A stretch of DNA of 46,961 bases from assembly GCA_023404495.1 (NCBI GenBank), contig JAEYBE010000054.1, forward strand, positions 1 to 46,961, in the 5' to 3' direction. A program made the position numbers and the translations under genes. Origin of the DNA: Actinomycetes bacterium. Its GTDB lineage: Bacteria > Actinomycetota > Thermoleophilia > Solirubrobacterales > JACPNS01. The notes below the pieces were generated by a model. That model saw only the letters and a program-made list of their open reading frames with translations. It was not told the DNA's origin and ran no database searches. Positions 34,401 to 44,400 of the stretch are shown here, one piece after another (position 1 is the first letter of the stretch; each line of letters opens with the position of its first letter).

Positions 34401-35113
34401 TCGTTGTTGGCCAGCCGAAGAACACGGCGGAGTACATCCAGGCAACATCTCGCGTCGGTCGTGACGCTACCGATCGCCCCGGGCTGGTGGTTGCTTTGGG
34501 CAACTGGGCGCGGCCACGAGATCTCGCGCATTTCGAGCAGTTCCGGCACTATCACGAGACGTTCTACGCCCAGATCGAAGCGCTGTCGGTCACCCCGTTC
34601 TCGCCGACCTCACTCGATCGTGGGTTGGATGGCCTTCTTGTTAGCGCGGTTCGCGTCCTCGAGGCGTCGATTCCGGAGGGGCTTTCGCCCGAGCGCGATG
34701 CCTGGAGAATCGGCGCTCAGCACGACGCGGTTGCGTCAATCGCAGGACGACTAAAGCGACGTATCGCGGCCGCCGCCGGGGACGAGGAAGTGGCGAAACG
34801 AGCAAACGATCGGTTGGTGAACCTGATTGATCGTTGGTCTCAGCGCGCAAAGAGTGCTTCCGACCGTCACCAAACGCTCGTCTACGAGCGCACCGGCAAA
34901 GGGGACCAGTTCCTACCGCTAATCACCAGTCCGGAGAATGCAAAGGCTTCGGCCGGCGGCGCTTCCGAGCCGCCGTTCGTGATCGCCAACTCAATGAGAG
35001 AGGTTCAGCCGGAGATCAATCTTTTGGTGAGCCCGTTGCCAGACCGACTCTTCGCGCCGGTCCCTGACGACACGATCGATTGGACACTCCCGGCGAGCAA
35101 GGATGATCAGTGA
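31409..35113 (+). CDS. drmA: DISARM helicase-domain protein DrmA
   Basis: About 1,234 residues. Walker A is FFPTGGGKTEAYLGLAAY (K494); a Walker B-like LIIQDELHLITGALGT lies near 740, SATATVRNAQEQ near 788, and a helicase C segment DVVLATSMLQVGVDVQRLGLM...TSRVGR near 975-1020. Cysteine pairs (RCPWCGTKID and DELAACPF) suggest a metal-binding insertion. This is the DISARM core helicase, thought to form a DNA-binding complex with DrmB. I choose GTG 31409 (VNEGANDG) because the upstream open frame is low-complexity Ser/Arg-rich read-through overlapping the recombinase. No strong ribosome site is seen, so the start is uncertain. It overlaps drmB by GTGA. Confidence 0.87.
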   Translation: MNEGANDGAAAQPTYELEYELDGTSFAVRENLEDILRRELLGPIHGPEERLKFSPRAQYLVGHIAPVKLVGSETRSSDDSESDDLVEVRTEDGVIESRGVPAYSPDENEADSEDDDAEDRAPKQGLMIPASMGLRFQVPTDTEKVRVVASWGMYESVETEEVSKTGRPLREYQRIPVEESLDVQLADLVPGKTETRQLRDSIVLRIDRYDEPRHNRILVEIALCNDRESPTPIPVHMWMFQTKLLVDAAGEEVFLPVQDVLEQDWPEHDDEVKRLNLQYRNRLEFAIGRTCSADWVVKTGSRRATSVETSWLPVGETPQTRARSVEDALLSMSALERASADELRSGLAPLVDGYGAWLGERAAEADVLPEHLRETAGQAMWEARQAHERLAAGLEHVAGDPEALRCFQFMNKVMRSQRIRSQVAATRSADDRLGIQEAEEAVLARGDEAASWRPFQLAFILMQLGALSDPTAAIRSSEHQSKVELLFFPTGGGKTEAYLGLAAYTFASRRRQGVVESAAGPIDGRDGVAVLMRYTLRLLTAQQFQRATTLVCAAELARREDEETWGSEPFRIGLWVGTDVSPKRFEEAEEQLVKANEYGRHRLTVLQIQRCPWCGTKIDPSDVKADAATRRILVHCGDELAACPFSKGGAVSEGLPILTVDEEIYRLVPAFVIATVDKFARLAREGEAASLFGYVSRRCGRHGYVHPDFKGCQVDTHPAKEGLPAATVVPAPRLRPPDLIIQDELHLITGALGTSVGLFEVAVETLSSWETAEGKPVKPMIVASTATVRNAQEQVRGLYGRLVEIFPPQVLDVADTYFSEEVAIDANNPGRRYVGVSAQGVRLSSAEIRVSEVLLSAGQLLLDRAGQPADPYMTLLGYFNATRELAGMARYVSDDVHNRIRRPRKDSGFPRRFGTAFGQLNIGELTSRIASSEIGQTLDHLGREFDPELDTTEAFLARLADQGDNKKPASRKNAPFDVVLATSMLQVGVDVQRLGLMLVVGQPKNTAEYIQATSRVGRDATDRPGLVVALGNWARPRDLAHFEQFRHYHETFYAQIEALSVTPFSPTSLDRGLDGLLVSAVRVLEASIPEGLSPERDAWRIGAQHDAVASIAGRLKRRIAAAAGDEEVAKRANDRLVNLIDRWSQRAKSASDRHQTLVYERTGKGDQFLPLITSPENAKASAGGASEPPFVIANSMREVQPEINLLVSPLPDRLFAPVPDDTIDWTLPASKDDQ

Positions 35114-37152
35114 CGGAGTCTGAGAAATTGGTCGCGGCGGACGCTGACCTGCAAGCGGTCGACGTCCTCGACCCTTTGGGCGACGCCGAAGAGGGCGTCG
35201 TAAAGAATCGCGCGAAAGTTGGGTCGGCTAGACCCTCATCGCTTCTGTACACCTACGGGGCCGGCGCAATTATGGACCTCCCAAATTTTTCCGTCATGCC
35301 GGCCGGCCTAGATGACTGGGAGCCCATCTGGCGACGCCGCGAACAGATTCCGGTGATCATCGAGCCGCGACTGCTTAAAGTGGTGCGACTGCACCTCGGA
35401 CTACAGGTCGATGGCTTTCGCCCATACCCCTGGCAACCGAAGCGCATGGGAATGTCCAACGAAGGTTCCGACCTCGGAGTCCCCGCCCGCGTGTTCCCGC
35501 AATGGCTTCGATGCACGGCGTGCGACTACTTGGGCCCGCTTACTCGATTCAGCTACTCCAACACTCATCCATTTCGACCTGACCAAGCGCAGTTCACGCA
35601 CATGGATTGTCGGGGTCGAAGTGGCAACTCGAAGCGCCGATCAGGCAGCCCTGCGGTTCCCGCTCAACATCTCCTGACCTGCACCAACGGCCACCTTGAC
35701 GAGTTTCCGTATTCCCTCTGGGTGCACCGAGGTAAGCCTTGCGCGAAAGCGTCGAATCCGGACTTGAAGATGCTGGACGCGAACGTGGGCCGAAGTGTTG
35801 GCTCGATTATTCAATGCGCCTCTTGCGGCGAGCGGCGCGGCATGGCTGAGGCGCAGGGTTCGGTTGGTCGGGAAAAATTGCCCCAACAGTGTCGAGGGCG
35901 TCATCCTCATCTGGGGGTCTACGACAAAGACTGCAAAGCGAGTCCGGCGCTAATCATGATGGGTGCCTCGAACCTCTGGTTTGCCGCGACCCAGTCCATC
36001 ATCGTGATGCCGCAAACCGACGAGGAGGAGAAGGAGGCGCTAGCCGACCTCCTGCGTGCGAAACTCGGGATTGATCGAGTCGCCAAGTACGCGGGCGACC
36101 TCGAGACTTTGCGAGATGTCGCGGAGGGACACATCGATCTTAGCGAAGTAAGCAATTCAAGCCTCGATACGGCTATTGCCGAGTTGTTGTCACCCGCGGA
36201 ATCCGACGACGCACTCAAAGAAAGACTCGCGAAATGGGATCCCGTTGATTTGCTTGTTCCAGAGTGGCGGTATCTACAGAAGCCGTCGCTATTCCCGCAA
36301 CAGCAAGATGCGAGCGGCTTGATGGTTACGGAGATGCAATGCGATCGGGCGCTTCATCCAAAGATCGATCGCGTAGTCGCCGTAAACAAGATGAAGAAGG
36401 TGAACGCGGCACTTGGGTTCACGCGATTGGACGAGATGGACAGAGTGTCTGACCTCTCTGATCGGCTCGTTCGGTTGACCCGCCAGGGCAGGCCAAGTTG
36501 GGTCCCCGCGACTGAAGATCGCGGCGAGGGGGTCTTTCTCCAACTCGACCCCCAGGCCGTCGAGGAGTGGGAGCGTGAGATTCTCGCGACGCCGCTGTGG
36601 GAAGCGCACCGGAGTGCTCATCGACGCAACTTCCAGCGGCGTTTCTCCGAGACTGCCAAGAACGTGGATCCAGACGATCGTCTGCCGGGCCCACGGTATT
36701 GGCTGCTTCACACGCTCTCGCACGCGTTGATTCGTGAAATGGCGATGTCGAGCGGATATGGCGCCGCGAGCCTGAGCGAGCGGATCTACGGATGGCCGCA
36801 ATCACCCGAGCGCGAAGCGGCGGCCGGGTTGCTTATCTGCACGACCGCGTCGGACAGCGAAGGAACTCTCGGAGGCCTGGTCGCGCTATCTGAACCGGCC
36901 AAGCTTCGAGCGCTCGTCGTCTGTGCTCTTCGTCGTGCTGGCAGGTGCTCATCGGATCCAGTCTGCGCAATGCGCACGCCGCGTGACCCTGAGGACTTCC
37001 TCCACGGCGCCGCATGTCATTGCTGCTCGTTCGCTTCGGAGACGTCGTGCGAAAGGGCCAATCGTTTCTTGGACCGACGCTTTCTAATTGACTTGCCCAC
37101 CGACTCTGGCGAGGCGACGATTGGGTTTTTTGGAAGCGTGGATGTCCTCTGA
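35110..37152 (+). CDS. drmB: DISARM DUF1998 protein DrmB
   Basis: A 680-residue protein of the DUF1998 type that partners DrmA. N-terminal landmarks are SLLYTYGAGAIMDLPNFSVMPAG and PARVFPQWLRCTACDYLGPL. Several cysteine clusters could bind zinc (CTAC, LTCTNGHLDEFPYSLWVH, IQCASCGERR). The DUF1998 signature is at the C-terminus: HTLSHALIREMAMSSGYGAASLSERIY, LLICTTASDSEGTLGGLV, and CHCCSFASETSCERANRFLD. GTG start overlapping the drmA stop; it overlaps drmC by 11 bp. In DISARM, DrmA and DrmB are reported to bind DNA together and to be needed for protection. Confidence 0.9.
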   Translation: MTESEKLVAADADLQAVDVLDPLGDAEEGVVKNRAKVGSARPSSLLYTYGAGAIMDLPNFSVMPAGLDDWEPIWRRREQIPVIIEPRLLKVVRLHLGLQVDGFRPYPWQPKRMGMSNEGSDLGVPARVFPQWLRCTACDYLGPLTRFSYSNTHPFRPDQAQFTHMDCRGRSGNSKRRSGSPAVPAQHLLTCTNGHLDEFPYSLWVHRGKPCAKASNPDLKMLDANVGRSVGSIIQCASCGERRGMAEAQGSVGREKLPQQCRGRHPHLGVYDKDCKASPALIMMGASNLWFAATQSIIVMPQTDEEEKEALADLLRAKLGIDRVAKYAGDLETLRDVAEGHIDLSEVSNSSLDTAIAELLSPAESDDALKERLAKWDPVDLLVPEWRYLQKPSLFPQQQDASGLMVTEMQCDRALHPKIDRVVAVNKMKKVNAALGFTRLDEMDRVSDLSDRLVRLTRQGRPSWVPATEDRGEGVFLQLDPQAVEEWEREILATPLWEAHRSAHRRNFQRRFSETAKNVDPDDRLPGPRYWLLHTLSHALIREMAMSSGYGAASLSERIYGWPQSPEREAAAGLLICTTASDSEGTLGGLVALSEPAKLRALVVCALRRAGRCSSDPVCAMRTPRDPEDFLHGAACHCCSFASETSCERANRFLDRRFLIDLPTDSGEATIGFFGSVDVL

Positions 37153-37849
37153 AAACATCGTCGAGCTCGGCAAGTTTCTGACTGCCAGCGAGGCCGAGGC
37201 CCTTGCGGTTCAGTTCGAGTCCGGCCTGCCGAGCTTCAAAGCGCTGGAAGTCATCAACTCTGCGCGTAGAGAAGAAGCTAAGCGTCTCTTGCTGGACGCG
37301 GAACACAGTGGCTTCGATGGTGGCCGGATGGCGGACCTTCTGCTTGTAATTGCCGGGGCGAAATCACTCGAGCGTGAACTCACGCCGGTCTGGACCATGC
37401 CAGGGAATGAGGCGAGCCTCGGTCACTTGACCGGCGAGTTTCATCGGCTCGTCCAATCTGCTCGCCAGTCAATCGTTTGCGCGACCTACAACTTTGAAAA
37501 GACTTCCCAGATGTGGGAGGTGCTCCGCGTAGCTTCCGAGGAGCCCGGAGTCGCTGTCATCGTCTACGTCGACGGCGACAAAGCAGATGCGGCGAAGGTC
37601 AAGGCGCAGCTCCCCAACGCGACCATCTATCGGTCGGCAGAGCTGCCGAATGGAAGACCGATTGTGAGTCACGCGAAGTTCGTCGTGATCGATCACGAAC
37701 TATTGCTTCTGACGAGCGCCAATTTCTCATACAGCGCCGAGAATCGGAACATCGAGTTCGGCCTGTTGGTTCATGATTCGGCCCTTGCCGAGTCAGTTGA
37801 GTCCACGATGCGTAGTAAGCATGGGGTGCTCTACGAATTGGAGAGTTGA
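37142..37849 (+). CDS. drmC: DISARM phospholipase D-family protein DrmC
   Basis: A 235-residue protein with one HKD motif: SHAKFVVID (H177, K179, D184) followed by LLTSANFSYSAENRNIEFGLLV, as in PLD-family nucleases. The N-terminal 110 residues are helical. I choose ATG 37142 because it carries GGAAG upstream and overlaps drmB by only 11 bp. It is the last drm gene of the run. DrmC has been reported as dispensable for some DISARM activity. Nuclease activity is inferred from the motif. Confidence 0.88.
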   Translation: MSSENIVELGKFLTASEAEALAVQFESGLPSFKALEVINSARREEAKRLLLDAEHSGFDGGRMADLLLVIAGAKSLERELTPVWTMPGNEASLGHLTGEFHRLVQSARQSIVCATYNFEKTSQMWEVLRVASEEPGVAVIVYVDGDKADAAKVKAQLPNATIYRSAELPNGRPIVSHAKFVVIDHELLLLTSANFSYSAENRNIEFGLLVHDSALAESVESTMRSKHGVLYELES

Positions 37850-37938
37850 CCGCCTGTTCGCTCCCGTTTCAAGCGAGGTAAGGGCGTGACCGCGCGGTGC
37901 AGCGGCGTCGACTTCGGCCCGGCCGCCTTGCGCTCCGG

Positions 37939-38328
37939 CTAGCGGAGCAGGTCAATTGCGCGCCCCGTCAAGGCCAGAAAGACCCCGGTTTCAAACGACT
38001 CAACATACTCCTCCTCCCAAGCCCAGTGCCCTGCTCGATGCAGTACGACCCACGCGAACATCACATCGCTGAAGCTTGCATCGTCAAGCGCCGCCGGATC
38101 GTGGCTGAGCAGCCGCTGCCCGCGGTCGGACGCAAGCCACTCGTGATAGTCAGCCGCGCCGCTCACCTCCAAGTTTGACCCCCGATAGATCAGCTCGAAG
38201 AACTCGTCGACTTCCGGCGCGAGCGAGGCGAATTCACCATACGAAACGTTCGGCCTGAAGTCGGGATCACGAAAGATCGCATCGAAACGAGCGACCTGCC
38301 TTAGAAGTTCTAACTGCTCGTCCGTCAC
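37939..38328 (-). CDS. Small DUF6508-like protein
   Basis: A 129-residue acidic, mostly helical cytosolic protein. GTG start with AAGGA 7 nt upstream. The end (VVLHRAGHWAWEEEYVESFETGVFLALTGRAIDLL) resembles the C-terminus of DUF6508 proteins (a hydrophobic-R-x-x-H/R-W/F-E-E pattern before a closing helix), small proteins of unknown function. It is divergent from the DUF6361 operon across about 100 bp and convergent with drmC, so it separates the two defence loci. A regulatory or accessory role is possible but not shown. Confidence 0.6.
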   Translation of the reverse strand: MTDEQLELLRQVARFDAIFRDPDFRPNVSYGEFASLAPEVDEFFELIYRGSNLEVSGAADYHEWLASDRGQRLLSHDPAALDDASFSDVMFAWVVLHRAGHWAWEEEYVESFETGVFLALTGRAIDLLR

Positions 38329-38426
38329 CAGCGCATCCTTGCAACCGGCTCGCCCGGAAACGCGCTCGGTATCTTGCCCCCGTGAACCGCAGCTTGCTCG
38401 CGACGGACTGAACAGAGGCAGACACC

Positions 38427-39674
38427 GTGCCCTCTGCCATCACTTGGCTCGACTACTCATCCCGGGATCAGGATGACGTGCGCGCGCTCATCCGCGCGCT
38501 CGATGAGCCGGGGACGCTCGACGACCTTGGCATCGGCACGATTCGCGACGCGATCAGCAACGCCCTCTTTCCGGGTACGTCATCGATCCAGACGCGAGCC
38601 AGGTACTTTCTCTTCATTCCGTGGATCTTTCGCGAGGCGGAAACGCGCTACCCCGCGAGACTTCTGGAAAAGGCGGGGGACATGGAGCGTCTCCTCATCG
38701 GTGCATTCGACCAAGCCGACGATCGAGACGGCTTGATCGGGCGCTCGGCAGGTGCCCAGGTGCGAACTCTGCCTTCTTCGATCTATTGGGCCGGCCTTCG
38801 CAGCTACGGGATCTTCACCGAGCATGGTCTGACCATCCAGCAATACGGGCGAAGGTTTGCCTCGGCTCGCGCGCATGCAGTGACCGAGGACGAGATAGCC
38901 GATCGCAAGCACGCATTCTGGAACCGCGACATCCCTTCGCCCCCGGACGGGTTTTTCGATTTCGCCTCGGCCGATTTCTCGCTCACTGACCACGAAGCGA
39001 CGTGGCTGCTCGAGCGGATCGGCGCGGCCATCTCGATTCATGGGGATCCGAGTCTGCTGAGCTTGCTGCTCGCCGATCGCACCTCGTCGCCGGAGCCGTA
39101 CGCGGCCGATCGCGTCTGGGACCTGAATCTCCCTGGCGGCGTGCCGAAAGTCATCCTCCAGCTCGTCGATCACGCGAGAAACTTCTCCTCCGCGGTGCAA
39201 GGTGCGCAGCTCCTTTACAACCTCGTGCTGGCCGAGCGACGCCAAGCCCAGTACGGAGACGATCTCGAAGCTTCCGCGGATGACCGGCGCGCAGAGCTGG
39301 CACTTTGGCGCGACCGGGCCCTTGCTGCCGATCTCGCGGACTGGGCATCGGACATCGATCGCTTCAAAGACTGCCTGATCGCGGTCACAGGCGCAGCGCC
39401 AAAGGCTCTCGAGGTGTTTCTCCGGCCCTGGTGCAAGCTGCTCGCCGGCAACATGGCGATTTGGGATGACGCGCCGGCGCGGCGGCTCATCGAGCATCGC
39501 GAACGGTCGATCAAGGGGCCGCAGTCTCGCTTCGTCAACGCGAAGCGGCTACGCGATTGGGACGGATACATCCAGATTGAGCCGCTCGACTTTCGCTGGG
39601 GTCAAGTGCGGTCGATGATCAACGAGATCGGCGGCGCGATCGCGCCTGCGGAGGGAAGCGTTGCTCTCGCCTGA
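38427..39674 (+). CDS. DUF6361 family protein
   Basis: A 415-residue protein starting at GTG 38427. The N-terminus is characteristic of DUF6361: ITWLDYSSRDQDDVRALI, then TLDDLGIGTIRDAISNALFPG, and SSIQTRARYFLFIPWIF. The rest is helical with many Trp and charged residues and no catalytic motif I recognise. It overlaps the PLD-like gene by 14 bp, and that gene overlaps the helicase, so the three are translated as one unit. I infer a defence operon in which the DUF6361 protein may be an adaptor or sensor. Function unknown. Confidence 0.82.
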   Translation: MPSAITWLDYSSRDQDDVRALIRALDEPGTLDDLGIGTIRDAISNALFPGTSSIQTRARYFLFIPWIFREAETRYPARLLEKAGDMERLLIGAFDQADDRDGLIGRSAGAQVRTLPSSIYWAGLRSYGIFTEHGLTIQQYGRRFASARAHAVTEDEIADRKHAFWNRDIPSPPDGFFDFASADFSLTDHEATWLLERIGAAISIHGDPSLLSLLLADRTSSPEPYAADRVWDLNLPGGVPKVILQLVDHARNFSSAVQGAQLLYNLVLAERRQAQYGDDLEASADDRRAELALWRDRALAADLADWASDIDRFKDCLIAVTGAAPKALEVFLRPWCKLLAGNMAIWDDAPARRLIEHRERSIKGPQSRFVNAKRLRDWDGYIQIEPLDFRWGQVRSMINEIGGAIAPAEGSVALA

Positions 39675-41475
39675 CGATCGAACGCTTCTTGTGGATCTGC
39701 TCGCGCCGCCGCGGCCCGGGCTCGAACTGCGAGGCGCGGTGGCGACGACGTTCACGCTCGACCTGACCGCTCTGCTCGGGATACCACTGCGATTCGCAGG
39801 AATGGAGGCGGTGGGCGCTGAGGCCGATCTGCCAATCCTCAGCGCCGTCGATCGATACGCGGAGCGCATCGACGTGTTCTGCCAAGCGGGGAACGTCTTT
39901 GTTCCGGCAGGTGACGCGAGCCTGCTCGCCTTCCTCGAGTCTTCCGTGCATCAGGTCAAGGCTGCGCCCGGAGGGCTCTTTCATCCAAAGCTCTGGGTGC
40001 TTCGCTACGCCGATGAGTCTGGGGAAGAAGCCTTCCGGCTCGTCTGCGGCTCGCGGAATCTGACGAATGATCGTTCGTGGGACACGGCGGTCGTGCTCGA
40101 CGGACACCAGACAAACCGCCGGCACGCGGTTAACGGTCCGCTCGCGGACTTCATGCTCTCACTGCCGAGCCGCGTGCCGACGGGAGTGCCGACCAGGCGC
40201 ATCGCGCGCATAGAAGAAATGTCCGAAGCGCTGCGCTCTGTTGAGTGGGAGGCGCCTCCGGGCACCAGGACCGACCGCGAGTGGCTGAAGTTTCACGTCT
40301 TCTCGGCGAAGACGCGCAAGCGTCCGGACATGAGCGGCCGCCGCAGGTTGATCGTTTCCCCATTTCTTACGGATGACGGCCTCGATCGGGTGTGGCCTGG
40401 CGGCAAGGGCGAGTGCCAGCTGGTTTCGCGACCTGATGAGCTCAACTGCCTGGAAGGCGCCGCTCGCCAGCAGATGGAGGCCGTCGGCACGATCGCGCAC
40501 GTCCTCAACGACGCGGTTGCGCTCCACGATCTCGATTCAGACGAGCACGGACTGAGGCACGAACTGAGCGGTCTGCACTCGAAGCTGTACGTGGTTGAGC
40601 GCGATCATCGCGCGCATGTCTTTGTGGGATCGGCGAATGCCACTGATGCCGCGTGGAGAAACAACGACGAGATCCTTGTCGAGATCGTCGGACGCGGGAA
40701 AGACATGGGCGTGGCGGCGACGGCAGGAGAGGATGGATTCGGAGCGCTTACTGAGCCCCATCTCTTTGGAGAGCCCGCCGAGCCTTCTGACGCTGACAAG
40801 CTGCGCCTCAAACTTGAGAACTATCTACGCCACCTCGCCGCCATCCCGTGGACGGCGACGGTCAGCGGCGGAGATCCCGAGTTTTCTTGTCGGCTCGCAG
40901 GTGCAGGGGAGATCGGTGAGTTGCCTGAGGGCGCAAGCGCGCACAAGCTGATGCTCCGCCCGCTCACTCGCTCCGATTTTCAGATCCTGGCCCCGGGCGA
41001 CCCTCCATCGCTCATGTGGACCGAGCTCGCGATGACTGAGATCACGCCGTTCTTTGTCGCGCGGGTGTCCGATGGAGCCGGAACGACGGTGGAGAGCGTG
41101 ATGCTTGCGCGCCTCGTCGGTGACCCCTCCGAGCGCCGCGCGCGAATCCTCGCCGAGCAGTTCTCCGACACAAGCCGCTTCGTCCAGTTTGTGATGATGT
41201 TGCTGCAACTCTCGAGCGACGGCGAGCTTGCGCTGGGGCAAGCCACCGGAGGGGAGTGGCTTGGAGCCTCGAGCGCTGCCACCGAATCCGCAGGGCTGCT
41301 CGAGTCGACCCTGGATGCGTTGTGTGATTCGCCGGCAGCCGTCGAGGAGATCGAAAAGATCGTCGAGCAGCTCGAGAGAACCGACCGAGGTCGGGAACTC
41401 CTGCCAGAAGGGTGGAGCGAGTTCTGGGCATCCGTGCTCGCGGCGCATGAATTGATTGGAGCGGCCCGTGGGTGA
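39661..41475 (+). CDS. Two-motif phospholipase D-like nuclease candidate
   Basis: A 604-residue protein with two PLD-type half-sites. The first is LFHPKLWVLRYAD (H108, K110) followed by CGSRNLT. The second is LHSKLYVVERD (H306, K308) followed by FVGSANATDAAWRNNDEILVE. Both HxK pairs and the GS-N elements are intact, so the two halves could form one active site, as in PLD nucleases. The C-terminal third (about 380-600) is helical and unassigned. TTG start, supported by GGAGGG six nt upstream within the DUF6361 gene. Proteins of this layout commonly accompany SNF2-like helicases in defence islands, as here. Predicted effector nuclease. Confidence 0.82.
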   Translation: MLSPDDRTLLVDLLAPPRPGLELRGAVATTFTLDLTALLGIPLRFAGMEAVGAEADLPILSAVDRYAERIDVFCQAGNVFVPAGDASLLAFLESSVHQVKAAPGGLFHPKLWVLRYADESGEEAFRLVCGSRNLTNDRSWDTAVVLDGHQTNRRHAVNGPLADFMLSLPSRVPTGVPTRRIARIEEMSEALRSVEWEAPPGTRTDREWLKFHVFSAKTRKRPDMSGRRRLIVSPFLTDDGLDRVWPGGKGECQLVSRPDELNCLEGAARQQMEAVGTIAHVLNDAVALHDLDSDEHGLRHELSGLHSKLYVVERDHRAHVFVGSANATDAAWRNNDEILVEIVGRGKDMGVAATAGEDGFGALTEPHLFGEPAEPSDADKLRLKLENYLRHLAAIPWTATVSGGDPEFSCRLAGAGEIGELPEGASAHKLMLRPLTRSDFQILAPGDPPSLMWTELAMTEITPFFVARVSDGAGTTVESVMLARLVGDPSERRARILAEQFSDTSRFVQFVMMLLQLSSDGELALGQATGGEWLGASSAATESAGLLESTLDALCDSPAAVEEIEKIVEQLERTDRGRELLPEGWSEFWASVLAAHELIGAARG

Positions 41476-44400
41476 CGCTTCCGCGCCGCTGATGGATTTT
41501 CAGCGCGACACGGTCGAGTACGTGCTCGATCGTCTTTACGACTCGGCGACGCCGACCAATCGCTTTCTCGTTGCGGATGAAGTTGGAATGGGCAAGACGC
41601 TGGTGGGCCGTGGAGTGATCGATGGCGCGATCGAGCGTCTTGAGAAAGTCGACTCGGTCGACCGCATCGACGTCATTTACATCTGCTCGAACGCCGCGAT
41701 CGCTGCGCAGAACATCGCGAAGCTGCATGCAGGAGTCGAGCGAGCAACGCCGCTCTCCACGCGCATCTCCATGCTTGCGACGCAGATCACGGATCTCAAT
41801 CGGCCCGCGCAGAACGGAGGCAAGCCGGTCAATTTCGTCGCGATCACGCCGGGGACGTCGTTCTCACACGGCTCGGGGAGCGGGCGAGTGGAGGAGCGAG
41901 CGCTGCTCTATTGGCTGCTTGAGGGCCACTTCGAGAATGGAACTCAGCGCGGCGCGCTGCGGCGCATGCTCAAGAACGACGTCTACGACAGCACTTGGGA
42001 CGGGGCGCTCGCATCTGTCGAAGACGCCAGGCCAGACGCCTCTGTGACCGATGAGTTCGACCGTGCGCTGGCCACCGGAGACGGCGCCGAGGTGCTCACA
42101 GATCTCCGCGCGTTCATTGAGGCGCGCGGCCGCCGCCGGATCTTCGAGGGCGAAGACCACGAGCGACGCTGGCGCCTGACGGGCAAACTGCGCCGTCTGC
42201 TCGCCAAGGCGAGCGTGAATGCCCTGGAGCCCGACCTCGTGATCCTCGACGAATTCCAACGCTTCAAGAACCTGATCAACGAACCGCAGACCGATTCCGA
42301 GCGCGAGGTCAAGGAGCTCGCCGACGAGCTCTTCGGCGCCGAGACGGTGAAAGTGCTGCTGCTCTCGGCCACCCCGTACAAGGCGTACACGCTGGCCGAC
42401 GAGCAGGCCGAGGATGACCATTACGCGGACTTCATCGAGACGGTCAAGTTTCTTGAAGAAGGCACGAGTTCTGGTGTCTCGGGCGAGATCCGTGCCGCGC
42501 TCGGCGCGCTGCGCGCGCGCGTTGTGACTGGGGCGGACCCCCATGATGCCGCCCGGGCGGTGGAGGCGCTGCTGCGTCCACTGATGTGCCGCACCGAGCG
42601 CCCGACGCGTGTTCGCCAGGAGATGCGCAGGACGATCAGCGACTTCGTGGAGCCACCGGCATCGCAGGATCTCCTCGGCTACGTGGCGCTGAAGAAGATC
42701 TCCGACGAGGTTGACGGGGCGCTTTCGGTTGACTACTGGAAGTCGGCGCCCTATTTCCTCAACTTCATGGACGGCTACAAGCTCGCCGAGCAGTTCAGGG
42801 CCCACGAGTTCTCTCCGCCGCGCCGCGCCGCCCTGCTCAGGAATGCGCAACTGCTCCCGAGCGATCTCGCCGGAGAAGAGCCGATCGACTACGGCAACGC
42901 CCGTCTTCGCAGCTTGGCGAAGGGGACAATTGACACTGGCCTCTGGAAGCTCTGCTGGCTTCCGCCATCGATGCCCTACTACGAACCCGCCGGGCCGTAC
43001 GGCGAACTGGCCGGAAATGACCTCACCAAGACGCTGGTCTTCTCGAGCTGGGCCGCGGCGCCGACCGCCATCGCGTCGCTGCTGAGTCGCGAAGCGGCGC
43101 GGCTGGCCAAGACTCTCGGGCGGGGTCCTGCCTCGCCGTTCCCGTATGCGGTCGATGGCGACCGCCCGAGCGACATGACCGGGCTCGCGCTCTTTCTCCC
43201 CGCGCCGGGCCTCGCCGAGCTCGTCGACCCGCTGGAATTCGCTCGGACTTCTCCTGATGAGACCGCTCCAGCAGACGCCGCCGTGGAGTTCGCGCGGGAC
43301 GCAGTCGCGGGCAGGATCGACCCGCCGGGGGATGCCAACCGCGACCTATCTCGAGACACTTGGTACTGGGCCGCTCCGTTTCGGATCGGCGGCGCCGATT
43401 ATCCGACTGAGCTCGCCGAAACGGTGGCGGCGAGCACTCAGGGAGAATCGGGGACGAGCACCGGAGAGAGCGGCTACGCAGCGCACGTCCGGCTCGCACG
43501 CGAGGCAAACGAAGAGGAACTCGGCTCCCAGCCCGATGATCTGGCTTACTGGGTCGGTCTGATTGGAATGTCCGCTCCTGGCAACGCCACCTGGCGGACG
43601 CTGCGCCGGCTCGCGCCCGAGGCCGTGACGCCCGACGGGCTCCTGAGGGCTGCAGCAGTGATCGGTGCCGGATTTCGCACGCTCTTCCGCCGCGAGGAGG
43701 TCGCTTCAATCGTGAGCGGCTACGGCGGCGGCGGACCGTACTGGAAGTCCGTGCTCGCCTACTGCCACGGCGGAAACATCCAGGCGATGCTCGACGAGTA
43801 TCTACACCATCAGTTCGAGCAGCTTCGCCCGGCAGACGACGAGGAACTGCTTGCGCTAGCCCGCGAGGTCCACGACGCGCTGTCGCTCAAGGAGGCGCGA
43901 AACACCGCGTTCGATCCGCACCGGCCAGAAGAGGGTCTCTCGTTCGGCACGCGCTTCGCGCTTCGCTTCGGTTCAGGCCGCGGCGCGGCGAAATCGGATG
44001 ACTCTGCCGTGCATCGAGCCGACGGTGTTCGCAACGCCTTCAACTCGCCGTTCTGGCCGATGGTACTCGCTTCGACTTCTGTCGGCCAGGAGGGGATCGA
44101 TTTTCACTGGTGGTGCCATTCGCTCGTGCACTGGAATCTGCCGGCGAATCCCGTGGACGTTGAACAGCGGGAGGGGAGGATTCATAGGTACAAGGGTCAT
44201 GCGATCCGTAAGAACGTCGGTCGGGTTCATCGCGGCGACGCACTTCGGAGTGAATCGCCTGATCCGTGGGCGGCCGCGTTTTCGTCGGCCTGCGATGTGC
44301 GCCCGGAGGAGATGAATGACCTCTGGCCCTGCTGGACCTACCCGCTTGAGGACGGAGCGATGGTGCGCAGCCTGATCGCCTCGTATCCGCTCAGTCGCGA

